The notes under the pieces are model-generated. The model was not told the DNA's origin. It saw only the letters and a list, made by a program, of their open reading frames with translations, and did no database searches. The position numbers were made by a program, and so were the translations under genes. This document shows positions 57,777 to 64,000 of a DNA stretch of 64,000 nucleotides, piece after piece (position 1 is the stretch's first letter; the number at the start of each line of letters is the position of its first letter). Where the stretch lies: assembly GCF_014596525.1 (NCBI RefSeq), contig NZ_MSJP01000026.1:40687-104686 (forward strand), in the 5' to 3' direction. Source of the DNA: Streptomyces sp. CBMA291 (GTDB taxonomy: Bacteria > Actinomycetota > Actinomycetes > Streptomycetales > Streptomycetaceae).

Positions 57777-58115
57777 GGGAAAGCCATGCAGGGGCGAGCC
57801 GTACGGGGGCGCTCACCCCCCAGGCTCGGCCGTCCCGTACGGGGCCCTTCGCCCCAGGCCCGGTTGACCCGCGCGGACCCTCACCCCAGGCCCGGCCGTC
57901 CCGTCCCGTACGGGGCCCTTCGCCCTCAGGTCCTGCTGACCCGTACGGGGGCCCTCACCCCCAGACCCGGCCGACCCCGTACAGGTCCTCACTCCCCAGA
58001 CCCGGCCAACCCCGTACGGGTCCTCACTCCTCAGATCCGGCCGACCCCGTACGGGTCCTCACTCCTCAGATCCGGCCGACCCGTGCGGGAGCCCCCACCC
58101 CAGGGCGGCCCCGCC
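57777..58115. repeat. Tandem array, 35-bp period, about nine units
   Basis: CCGTACGG-type words start units at 57799, 57834, 57869, 57906, 57941, 57977, 58012, 58047 and 58081, mostly 35 bp apart. The units at 58012 and 58047 are nearly identical (CCGTACGGGTCCTCACTCC...). Many units contain the palindrome CCCGTACGGG. The array sits in the 727-bp gap between the sigma gene start and the csbD-like gene stop; nothing else in that gap looks coding. Confidence 0.82.
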
Positions 58116-58294
58116 TGCCCGTACGACCCCGCCTGCCCGTACGGCCCCGGCATCCGGGCAGGGCTCCACGCCCACGGAGTCCCCGTCCAGCCACAGAGTC
58201 CCGGGCCGCCCCCGGAGCCCCGACCCCCGTCCAGGGCACGCGGCGGGGGCCCGTCCTGTCGCCACGGGCCCCCGGCGCGCGGGTGAGCGCGCGG

Positions 58295-58471
58295 TCACTT
58301 CAGGTCGTCGCGGGTCTTCCGGGCCCGCTCGCGGGCCTTCTCCCCGATCTCCCTGATCTTGCCCTTCACCTGGTCGGCCTGGCCCTCGGCCTCCATCCGT
58401 TCGTTGCCCGTGGCTTTGCCCACGGTCTCCTTGACCTTGCCCTTGCCCTTGTCCATGGCACTCTTGCGCAT
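58295..58471 (-). CDS. CsbD-family general stress protein
   Basis: A 58-residue highly charged protein, MRKSAMDKGKGKVKETVGKA followed by TGNERMEAEGQADQVKGKIRE. It matches the CsbD family of abundant small stress proteins controlled by SigB in Bacillus; function is unknown. ATG at 58471 has AAGGAGA seven bases upstream. A SigB-type promoter is visible upstream (58519-58543). Confidence 0.92.
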   Translation of the reverse strand: MRKSAMDKGKGKVKETVGKATGNERMEAEGQADQVKGKIREIGEKARERARKTRDDLK

Positions 58472-58518
58472 GACGTGTCTCCTTCCATGGGAACGGGCAC
58501 ATCCACCGTGTCCGCGCC

Positions 58519-58543
58519 TCACCCCGTACGCCGGGGCGCAAAC
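58519..58543 (-). promoter_or_regulatory. SigB-type promoter of the csbD-like gene
   Basis: On the minus strand GTTT, 15 bases, then GGGTGA, close to the GNNT-N14-16-GGGTAC/T promoters of Streptomyces SigB-family factors; 48 bases before the ATG. Such a sigma factor is encoded 1 kb away. Confidence 0.6.
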
Positions 58544-58547
58544 ACGC

Positions 58548-58946
58548 TCAGTCCGTTTTCTCGGTCCTCTCCGTGGTCTCGGATCTTTCCCACCCCGCCG
58601 ACCAGCGGCGGAACGCCTGGCCGACGAGGCGCGCCAGCGAGGCCAGGGTCACGATCCACACTCCCGCGAACAGCCAGATCAGCGGTGCCGCCTCGGTGGC
58701 GACGGCGAGGACGAAAAGCGTCAGGCTCAGCGCCCCGAGCCCGGCGAAGGCGAGCCGGGGCAGCCGGTGACGGGCTCCGCCGTCCGAGGAAGGCCCAAGC
58801 CGCGCCCCGGCGGACAGGGAACGCCGGTCCCTCCGGCTCCGGCGCATGGTGCGCAGGCTGCGCGCAAGCGTCTCGTCGCGCTCCAGCTGCTCCTCGATCT
58901 CCGCGAGGACGCGTCGCTCACGCGCGGAGAGCGGGGGTTCGTTCAT
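58548..58946 (-). CDS. DUF3040 membrane protein
   Basis: A 132-residue protein beginning MNEPPLSARERRVLAEIEEQ followed by LERDETLARSLRTM, the hallmark of the actinobacterial DUF3040 family. Two membrane helices follow (RLAFAGLGALSLTLFVLAVATEA and LIWLFAGVWIVTLASLARLVG in pieces). GGAGGAGG precedes the ATG at 58946. Function unknown; common near stress sigma genes. Confidence 0.9.
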   Translation of the reverse strand: MNEPPLSARERRVLAEIEEQLERDETLARSLRTMRRSRRDRRSLSAGARLGPSSDGGARHRLPRLAFAGLGALSLTLFVLAVATEAAPLIWLFAGVWIVTLASLARLVGQAFRRWSAGWERSETTERTEKTD

Positions 58947-59092
58947 CGCGGCCACCTCCTCCCGCCCGGCTCCGTCACGGGGTCGGGGAACCGGTGACGA
59001 CGACCGGCACGGTCGCGTCGCACCCCTGCGGGTTCCCCCGCACACCCGAATCGAACCTTCGCCCTGTGGCCGCATGTCGATGCGGCCGCCGT

Positions 59093-59569
59093 TCAGCGGA
59101 GGCCGGTCCCCGAAGGGCGCCACGGCGGGCGGGACGGGCGGCCGACCTCCAGCCACACCACCTTGCCCACCGCTCCCGGCCCCTTGTCCTCGGCGCCCCA
59201 GGCTCCCGCGAGCCGGTCGAGCACCATGAGCCCATGGCCTCCGGGCAGGGCGGGTGACCGGGGAACACGGGCACTCGGGTGTACGGGGCTGGCATCGGCC
59301 ACTTCGACCCGCAGCCGTCCCGGCTCGTGGCGCAGGACGAACTCCTGCGGTCCTCCGGCGTGCAGACAGGCGTTGGTGACGACCTCGGAGACGAGCAGCA
59401 GGACGTCCTCCACCCGCTGTCCCGCCTCCTCGCTCTCCGGGGGGAGCCATCCCCAGTCGGTCAGGGCCTGGGCCGTGAAGTCGCGGCAGCGTGCCACCAC
59501 GCCCCGGGTCCCGCTCAGGACGAGCCTGCGGATCTGGGCCGGGGGGAGGTCGGTGCCGCTCTCGTTCAT
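59093..59569 (-). CDS. RsbW-like anti-sigma factor kinase (HATPase)
   Basis: A 158-residue GHKL-type serine kinase. The N box is VLLLVSEVVTNACLHAG, the G1 region GRLRVEVADASPVHPS and the G2 region LPGGHGLMVLDRLAGAWGAED. Such proteins bind a SigB-type factor and phosphorylate an STAS-domain antagonist. ATG at 59569 (GGGAGAG just upstream) is preferred over a longer form that lacks a ribosome binding site. The antagonist that should precede it survives only as a fragment (see 59601-59720). Confidence 0.88.
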   Translation of the reverse strand: MNESGTDLPPAQIRRLVLSGTRGVVARCRDFTAQALTDWGWLPPESEEAGQRVEDVLLLVSEVVTNACLHAGGPQEFVLRHEPGRLRVEVADASPVHPSARVPRSPALPGGHGLMVLDRLAGAWGAEDKGPGAVGKVVWLEVGRPSRPPWRPSGTGLR

Positions 59570-59600
59570 CTCTCCCGCCGTCGTCGCGGCCATGCCCGGA

Positions 59601-59720
59601 CAGCGCCTCGTCGACGCGTCCGTACACCTGGAACACTCCCCGCGCACCGGTGATCTCGAACATCCGGTCCACCGGCGGACGCGGTCTCGCGAGGTCTTCG
59701 CCGCACTCCCGAGGGAGGTG
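59601..59720 (-). pseudogene. Remnant of an STAS-domain anti-sigma antagonist
   Basis: The minus-strand frame encodes CGEDLARPRPPVDRMFEITG and then ARGVFQVYGRVDEAL, which is the C-terminal third of RsbV/SpoIIAA-like antagonists (typical '..RPPVxRMLEITG..xVFxVYxxVEEAL'). The N-terminal 75 or so residues with the phosphorylated Ser are missing, and the divergent histidine kinase gene begins at 59840. No start codon in good context precedes it. The fragment abuts the RsbW-like gene, as an intact antagonist gene would. Confidence 0.6.
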
Positions 59721-59839
59721 GCCCCGTACGGGCGGGCGCGGGCCCCGGGACCGTCCCCGCCCTACAGTGGAGGGGGACTCGGGACGCCCGGGGCGCACGG
59801 CTCCGGGCCCGTACCGTGAGCGCCCCGTGCGAGGCACCC

Positions 59840-62251
59840 ATGACAGAGCGCAGAACCTCCCCGGACCACGGACCGACGCGCCGGGAGCCGGGCGAGGAGG
59901 ACCTCCGCCGGCTGCTCGCCGGACTCACCGCCGTACGGGACGGGGACCTCTCCGTCCTGCTCACCGGCGACGGCGAGGGTGTCCTCGGCGAGATCGCCGG
60001 GGTCTACAACGACATGGTCGACCGGCTGTCCTCCTTCGCAGAGGAGGTCACCCGGGTCGCGCGGGAGGTCGGCACGGAGGGCACGCTCGGCGGTCAGGCC
60101 ACCGTCCACGGGGTCTCCGGCACCTGGAAGGACCTCACCGACAATGTCAACTCGATGGCCGACAACCTGACCCGGCAGGTCCGCGCCATCGCCGAGGTGA
60201 CCAGCGCCGTCGCCGAGGGCGACCTGACCCGTTCGATCACCGCCGAGGCGCCCGGCGAGGTCGGGGAGCTGCGCGACAACATCAACTCCATGGTCGGGTC
60301 GCTGCGCGCCACGATCCGGGCCAACGAGGACCAGGACTGGCTCCAGACCAACCTCGCCCGGATCACCACCCTCCTCCAGGGCACCCGGAGCCTGCCCGCG
60401 ATCGCCCGGCTGATCATGACGGAGGTGCCGCCGCTGGTGGCCGCCCAGTACGGGGCGTTCTTCCTCGCCGAGGACGGCGAGGACGGCACCGGACTCGTCA
60501 TGACCGCCGCCTACGGCTCGCCCGACTCCCCGGACGCCGCGCCGCGCCGCTTCCGGCTCGGCCAGTCCCTGGTGGGGCAGGCCGCCCGCGACCGGCGCCC
60601 CCTCCTCGTCGACCGGGTGCCCGCCGGATACGCCACCATCGCCTCCGGTACGGGCTCGGGCGAGCCGGTCGCGCTGATCATCCTGCCGATCGTCGTCGAG
60701 GAACAGGTCATCGGGGCACTGGAGTTCGCCTCGCTCCAGCCCTTCGCCGGGGTGCGGCGCGACTTCCTCGACCGGCTCGTGGACAGCGCGGGCGCCGTCC
60801 TCGGTTCCCTGCTCGCCCATCTGCGTACCGATGAACTCCTCGCGCAGTACCGGCGCCTCGCCGACGAACTGCGCTCGCGGTCCGCCGAGTTGCAGTCGAG
60901 GCAGCGGGAACTCCAGCGCTCCAACGCCGAACTGAAGGAGAAGGCGGCTCTCCTCGCCCAGCGCAACAAGGACATCGAGTCCAAGAACCTCGTCATCGAG
61001 CAGGGCCGACGGGAGCTGGAGGTGCGCGCCCAGCAGCTCTCCCGCACCTCCATGTACAAGTCCGAGTTCCTCGCCAACATGAGCCACGAGCTGCGCACCC
61101 CGCTCAACAGCCTGCTGATCCTGGCCCGGCTGCTCGCCCGCAACCCGGACGGGAACCTGACCGGGAAGCAGGTCGAGTACGCCGAGGTCATCCACTCGGC
61201 CGGGTCCGACCTCCTCCAGCTCATCAACGACATCCTCGATCTGTCGAAGGTCGAGGCGGGGAAGAGGGACATCCGGCGCGAGCCGTTCCCGCTCCGTCGG
61301 CTCGCGGACTATCTGGAGGCGACCTTCGGACCGGTCGCCGACGAACGGCGGCTCGCGTTCACCGTCACCCTCGCCGACGACCTGCCCGAGGTCCTGGACG
61401 GCGACGAGGCGAGGATCCGCCAGATCCTGCGCAATCTGCTCTCCAACGCCCTGAAGTTCACCGACGAGGGCCGGGTGACGCTCGCCATGGAGCCCGCCGC
61501 CCCCGACGAGACGCCTCCCGCGCTCCTCGACGGCCGGCCCGTGCTCGCCTTCCGCGTCACCGACACCGGCATCGGCATCCCCGGCGAGCGGTTGGGCCAT
61601 GTCTTCGAGGCCTTCCAGCAGGGCGACGGCACCACCGCCCGACGGTACGGCGGCACCGGGCTCGGGCTCTCCATCAGCCGGGAGGTGGCGGGGCTCCTCG
61701 GCGGCGCCATCGAGGCCGCGAGCAGTCCGGGGCGCGGCAGCACCTTCACGTTCTATCTGCCCACCGCCCGGCCGGAGCCGGGCCCGGCGGACCCGGAAGG
61801 CGACGACGGCACGACGGGCACGAGCGGTGCGGCCGGTGTGCCCGCCCCCTCCTCCGCCGGTACGTCCGGCTCCTCCCCCGACGGCGGGACCGTGCTGGTC
61901 GTCGACGACGATCCCCGTAACGTCTTCGCCCTCACCGAGATCCTCGAAGGACACGGGCTGCGCGTCCTCGCCGCCGACGGCGGGCGGGCCGGTCTCGACG
62001 CCCTCGCCGCGCACCGGGAGATCGGGCTCGTCCTGATGGACGTCATGATGGCCGGAACGGACGGCTACAGCGCGATCAGGGCCATCCGGAGGATGCCGGG
62101 CCGGGAGCGTCTGCCCGTCATCGCGGTCACCGCGAAGGCGATGCCGGGCGACCGCGACGAGGCCCTGCGCGCGGGCGCGGACGACTACGTCTCCAAACCC
62201 GTCGACGGAAACGAGCTGATCACCAGGATCGGTTCCTGGCTGGCGCTCTGA
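59840..62251 (+). CDS. Soluble hybrid histidine kinase (HAMP-GAF-HisKA-HATPase-REC)
   Basis: An 803-residue cytoplasmic signalling protein without membrane helices. Two HAMP-like segments (about 30-160; [35 protein letters not shown]) precede a GAF domain (about 175-325). A coiled coil (about 330-405) leads to HisKA ([17 protein letters not shown], His near 415). The HATPase has N box [14 protein letters not shown] and G boxes VTDTGIGIP and [11 protein letters not shown] receiver domain ends it ([10 protein letters not shown]; phospho-acceptor Asp in LVLMDVMM near 733; Lys in VSKPVDG). ATG at 59840 has GAGG upstream; a GTG 24 bases earlier has none. It resembles Streptomyces osmosensory hybrid kinases feeding SigB-type circuits (OsaC/OsaA-like context). 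Confidence 0.92.
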   Translation: MTERRTSPDHGPTRREPGEEDLRRLLAGLTAVRDGDLSVLLTGDGEGVLGEIAGVYNDMVDRLSSFAEEVTRVAREVGTEGTLGGQATVHGVSGTWKDLTDNVNSMADNLTRQVRAIAEVTSAVAEGDLTRSITAEAPGEVGELRDNINSMVGSLRATIRANEDQDWLQTNLARITTLLQGTRSLPAIARLIMTEVPPLVAAQYGAFFLAEDGEDGTGLVMTAAYGSPDSPDAAPRRFRLGQSLVGQAARDRRPLLVDRVPAGYATIASGTGSGEPVALIILPIVVEEQVIGALEFASLQPFAGVRRDFLDRLVDSAGAVLGSLLAHLRTDELLAQYRRLADELRSRSAELQSRQRELQRSNAELKEKAALLAQRNKDIESKNLVIEQGRRELEVRAQQLSRTSMYKSEFLANMSHELRTPLNSLLILARLLARNPDGNLTGKQVEYAEVIHSAGSDLLQLINDILDLSKVEAGKRDIRREPFPLRRLADYLEATFGPVADERRLAFTVTLADDLPEVLDGDEARIRQILRNLLSNALKFTDEGRVTLAMEPAAPDETPPALLDGRPVLAFRVTDTGIGIPGERLGHVFEAFQQGDGTTARRYGGTGLGLSISREVAGLLGGAIEAASSPGRGSTFTFYLPTARPEPGPADPEGDDGTTGTSGAAGVPAPSSAGTSGSSPDGGTVLVVDDDPRNVFALTEILEGHGLRVLAADGGRAGLDALAAHREIGLVLMDVMMAGTDGYSAIRAIRRMPGRERLPVIAVTAKAMPGDRDEALRAGADDYVSKPVDGNELITRIGSWLAL

Positions 62252-62264
62252 GGGCGCGGGGCCC

Positions 62265-64000
62265 TCAGGAATCCGGCGGGCCGAACCGACCGTCCGGATC
62301 GGACCCCTCGGACGACCGGTCGAGGACGCGGACGGCGACGATGCTGGTGTCGTCGTCGGTGTCGCCCCGGGCCGAGCCGAGCAGTTCGTCCACGAGCCGG
62401 TCCGGCGCCCGGTCCGCGAGCCGCTCGGCCTCGGCGACGAGCCGGGCCACCCCCTCGTCGAGGCCGTCCTGACGGCGCTCGACCAGACCGTCGGTGTACA
62501 GCAGCAGGGTGTCCCCCGGGCGCAGCCCGACCCGCTGCTCCCGGTATCCGACGTCCGGCACCGCGCCGAGCAGGATGTCGTGCGGCGGGACGAGGACCCG
62601 TGCCCGGCCGTCCCGCAGGAGCAGCATCGGCAGGTGTCCGGCGCTCGACCAGAGCAGCCCTCCGTCCTCGGGGTCGTACAGCGCGCAGACCGCCGTGGCG
62701 GTGATGCCGCCGCCGGTCCGCAGGGTGACCTCGTTGAGCCAGCCCATCAGGTGCCGGGGCGGGTGGCCGGTGAAGGCGAGGGCCCGTTGGGCGTTGCGGA
62801 GCGCGACCATGCCGGTGACGGAGTCGATGCCGTGCCCGGCGATGTCGCCGACCGCGACGAGGACCTTGCCGTCGGGCAGCGCGAGGACGTCGTACCAGTC
62901 GCCGCCCACCCGGTACTCCTCGGCGGCCGGCCGGTAGCGGGCGGCCGCGAGCAGTCCGCCGGGCAGTTCCTGGAGACCGGGGAACTCGGGCACGATCGCC
63001 TGCTGGAGCTGGAGCGCGAGCTGGTGGCGCAGCTCCGCCCGGTCGCGGACGGCGACGAGGCGGTCGAAGGTGGCCGTCAGCGCGGCCTCGGTGCGACGGC
63101 TGCCGGAGACGTCCTGGTAGACCCCGGCGAAGCCGGTGACCGTCCCCCCGTCGATCAGCGGCTCGGCCGCCACCCGCACATGGCGTACGGCGCCCCCGGG
63201 GAGCATGATCCGCAGGACCGCCCGCGCGCCCGTCTGCCGCCGGGTCAGCGTGGTCAGCAGCCGGGTGAGGGCTTCGCCGTCGTCCGGGTGCACGAGACCG
63301 CGCAGCCCCAGGAGGGGTACCGGCGGCTCGGCCCGGTCCCGGCCGAAGACGGCGTACGCCTGGGGTGACCACACCGTCCCGGCGCCGGTCAGGCTGTCCT
63401 GGAAGGGCGCCACGTCCCGCAGCCCCGCGACCGCGCGGGCGGTGGCGGGACCGGGTGCGCCCTCGGTGTGCCAGAGCAGCACGGCCCGGTCCTCTCCGGC
63501 GGGCAGCAGGCGTACGTCGAGCAGCGGCGGGGGCTCTCCTGGTACGGCCGAAGCGGGCAGCCGTCCGGCCCGCTGGACGCGGGTGACGGCCAGCGCGGCG
63601 CGGGCGAGGCGGGCGAGTTCGGCGTGGGCCGGCGGGAAGGCGCGGGCGAGGGTGACGGCGGGGTCCATGGCGCCGAGCACGGCGACCGCCCTCGCGTTGA
63701 GGTGGTCCACGGTGATCGGCCCGGAACCGTCTCTGAGGTGCAGGAGCGCGGCGGGGTGGCCGAGGGAGTCGAGTACGTCGACGAGGACGGGGAGCGGGGG
63801 AAGGCCGGGATCGGGGACGTCCAGGACCGTGCCCGCCACGTCCAGGAGCCCGAGGACGGCCCGCCGTACCGTGGCGTCGAGGACGGCGGGGCCCGGCCAG
63901 CCCACCAGGGCCACGCCGACGGTCCGGTCGCGTCGGACCAGCGGCAGCAGCGCGCGGGCCGCGTCGGCGCGGGCTCCGGGCAGGGGCGCACCGGCGGCGG
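62265..64000 (-). CDS. PAS-containing PP2C (SpoIIE/RsbU-like) phosphatase, runs off right edge
   Basis: The frame is open and coding-like to the window end, so the start lies beyond it; at least 578 residues are present. From the edge: a GAF-like region (VALVGWPGPAVLDATVRRAVLG), a PAS domain (about the middle; LLGLRGLVHPDDGEALTRLL, ITVTGFAGVYQDVSGSR-like PAC strand), a coiled linker (LRHQLALQLQQAIVPEFPGL) and the PP2C domain. The last has VGGDWYDVLALPDGKVLVAVGDIAGHG, LWSSAGHLPMLLL and DTLLLYTDGLVERR, the metal-binding Asp/Gly motifs. Such enzymes dephosphorylate STAS antagonists to release SigB-type factors. It converges on the hybrid kinase gene with 13 bases between. Confidence 0.9.
   Translation of the reverse strand, partial: AAGAPLPGARADAARALLPLVRRDRTVGVALVGWPGPAVLDATVRRAVLGLLDVAGTVLDVPDPGLPPLPVLVDVLDSLGHPAALLHLRDGSGPITVDHLNARAVAVLGAMDPAVTLARAFPPAHAELARLARAALAVTRVQRAGRLPASAVPGEPPPLLDVRLLPAGEDRAVLLWHTEGAPGPATARAVAGLRDVAPFQDSLTGAGTVWSPQAYAVFGRDRAEPPVPLLGLRGLVHPDDGEALTRLLTTLTRRQTGARAVLRIMLPGGAVRHVRVAAEPLIDGGTVTGFAGVYQDVSGSRRTEAALTATFDRLVAVRDRAELRHQLALQLQQAIVPEFPGLQELPGGLLAAARYRPAAEEYRVGGDWYDVLALPDGKVLVAVGDIAGHGIDSVTGMVALRNAQRALAFTGHPPRHLMGWLNEVTLRTGGGITATAVCALYDPEDGGLLWSSAGHLPMLLLRDGRARVLVPPHDILLGAVPDVGYREQRVGLRPGDTLLLYTDGLVERRQDGLDEGVARLVAEAERLADRAPDRLVDELLGSARGDTDDDTSIVAVRVLDRSSEGSDPDGRFGPPDS

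Noticed and set aside
57777..58115. 35-bp repeats as a CRISPR array
   Set aside because: Units are contiguous with no unique spacers, and no cas genes are nearby.

Overview
The window is high-GC actinomycete chromosome, almost certainly Streptomyces. Codons have a strongly GC-biased third position, GTG starts are common, and the content includes a CebR/CebEFG cellobiose system, CBM2-linked cellulases, a SARP/AfsR-type regulator, SigB/SigF-type partner-switching parts and the MutAB-MeaB cassette. Dense coding on both strands has no phage or insertion-sequence genes, so it reads as ordinary chromosome with several degraded or drifting spots. Two genes run off the edges: a xylulokinase on the left and a PAS/PP2C phosphatase on the right.

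Layout. 1-2.1 kb: divergent xylB/xylA around an AT-rich operator-like site; XylA has an odd proline-rich N-terminal tail. 2.3-5.1 kb: translationally coupled lutABC lactate oxidation operon. 5.1-6.4 kb: a GH95-like protein that seems to have lost its catalytic core. 6.6-7.8 kb: Cmx/CmlR-type MFS exporter. 8.4-9.6 kb: ECF sigma factor with a coupled membrane protein. 9.7-22.6 kb: a cellulose/cellobiose locus (GH48, GH5 and GH6 secreted enzymes, cebR, cebEFG, bglC) tied together by CebR boxes (TGGGAGCGCTCCCA) at 12829, 17464 and 17661, with degenerate copies at 12961 and 21183. The ABC ATPase is absent, as expected if MsiK works in trans.

22.9-25.6 kb: a secreted glycerophosphodiester phosphodiesterase and a second ECF sigma factor with a coupled CU044_5270-type membrane protein. 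26-30.7 kb: a reactive-sulfur locus: a His-less CsoR/CstR-type repressor, a TauE-type permease, a YgaP-like rhodanese, a CstB-like metallo-beta-lactamase/rhodanese fusion and a divergent MFS transporter. Five copies of a 16-bp ATACCC-N4-GGGTAT palindrome sit before the transcription units. 31.4-36.3 kb: mutA-mutB-meaB. 36.4-37.7 kb: gdhA. 38.6-46.5 kb: a flotillin-like SPFH protein, a 1611-residue AAA+ ATPase and a VOC protein, with a divergent PucR-type regulator preceded by three 11-bp-phased direct repeats. 48-50 kb: ABC exporter. 50-52.6 kb: repeat-built secreted surface protein. 52.9-55.8 kb: SARP-NB-ARC-TPR regulator. 56.1-56.4 kb: a RhoGDI-like gene broken by a frameshift. 56.7-64 kb: a general-stress/partner-switching neighbourhood (SigB-like sigma, CsbD, DUF3040, RsbW-like kinase, a remnant of an STAS antagonist, a hybrid histidine kinase and a PP2C phosphatase).

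A recurrent non-coding feature is short-period GC-rich tandem arrays in gaps between genes (about 25 bp at 8.1 kb, 22 bp at 22.7 kb, 26 bp at 25.8 kb, 35 bp at 57.8 kb). The observations I rate most worth following are the sulfur regulon with its operator set, the SPFH/giant-ATPase pair, the RhoGDI-like gene, the hollowed-out GH95 gene and the STAS remnant. All homology statements come from recognising motifs by eye; no search was run.
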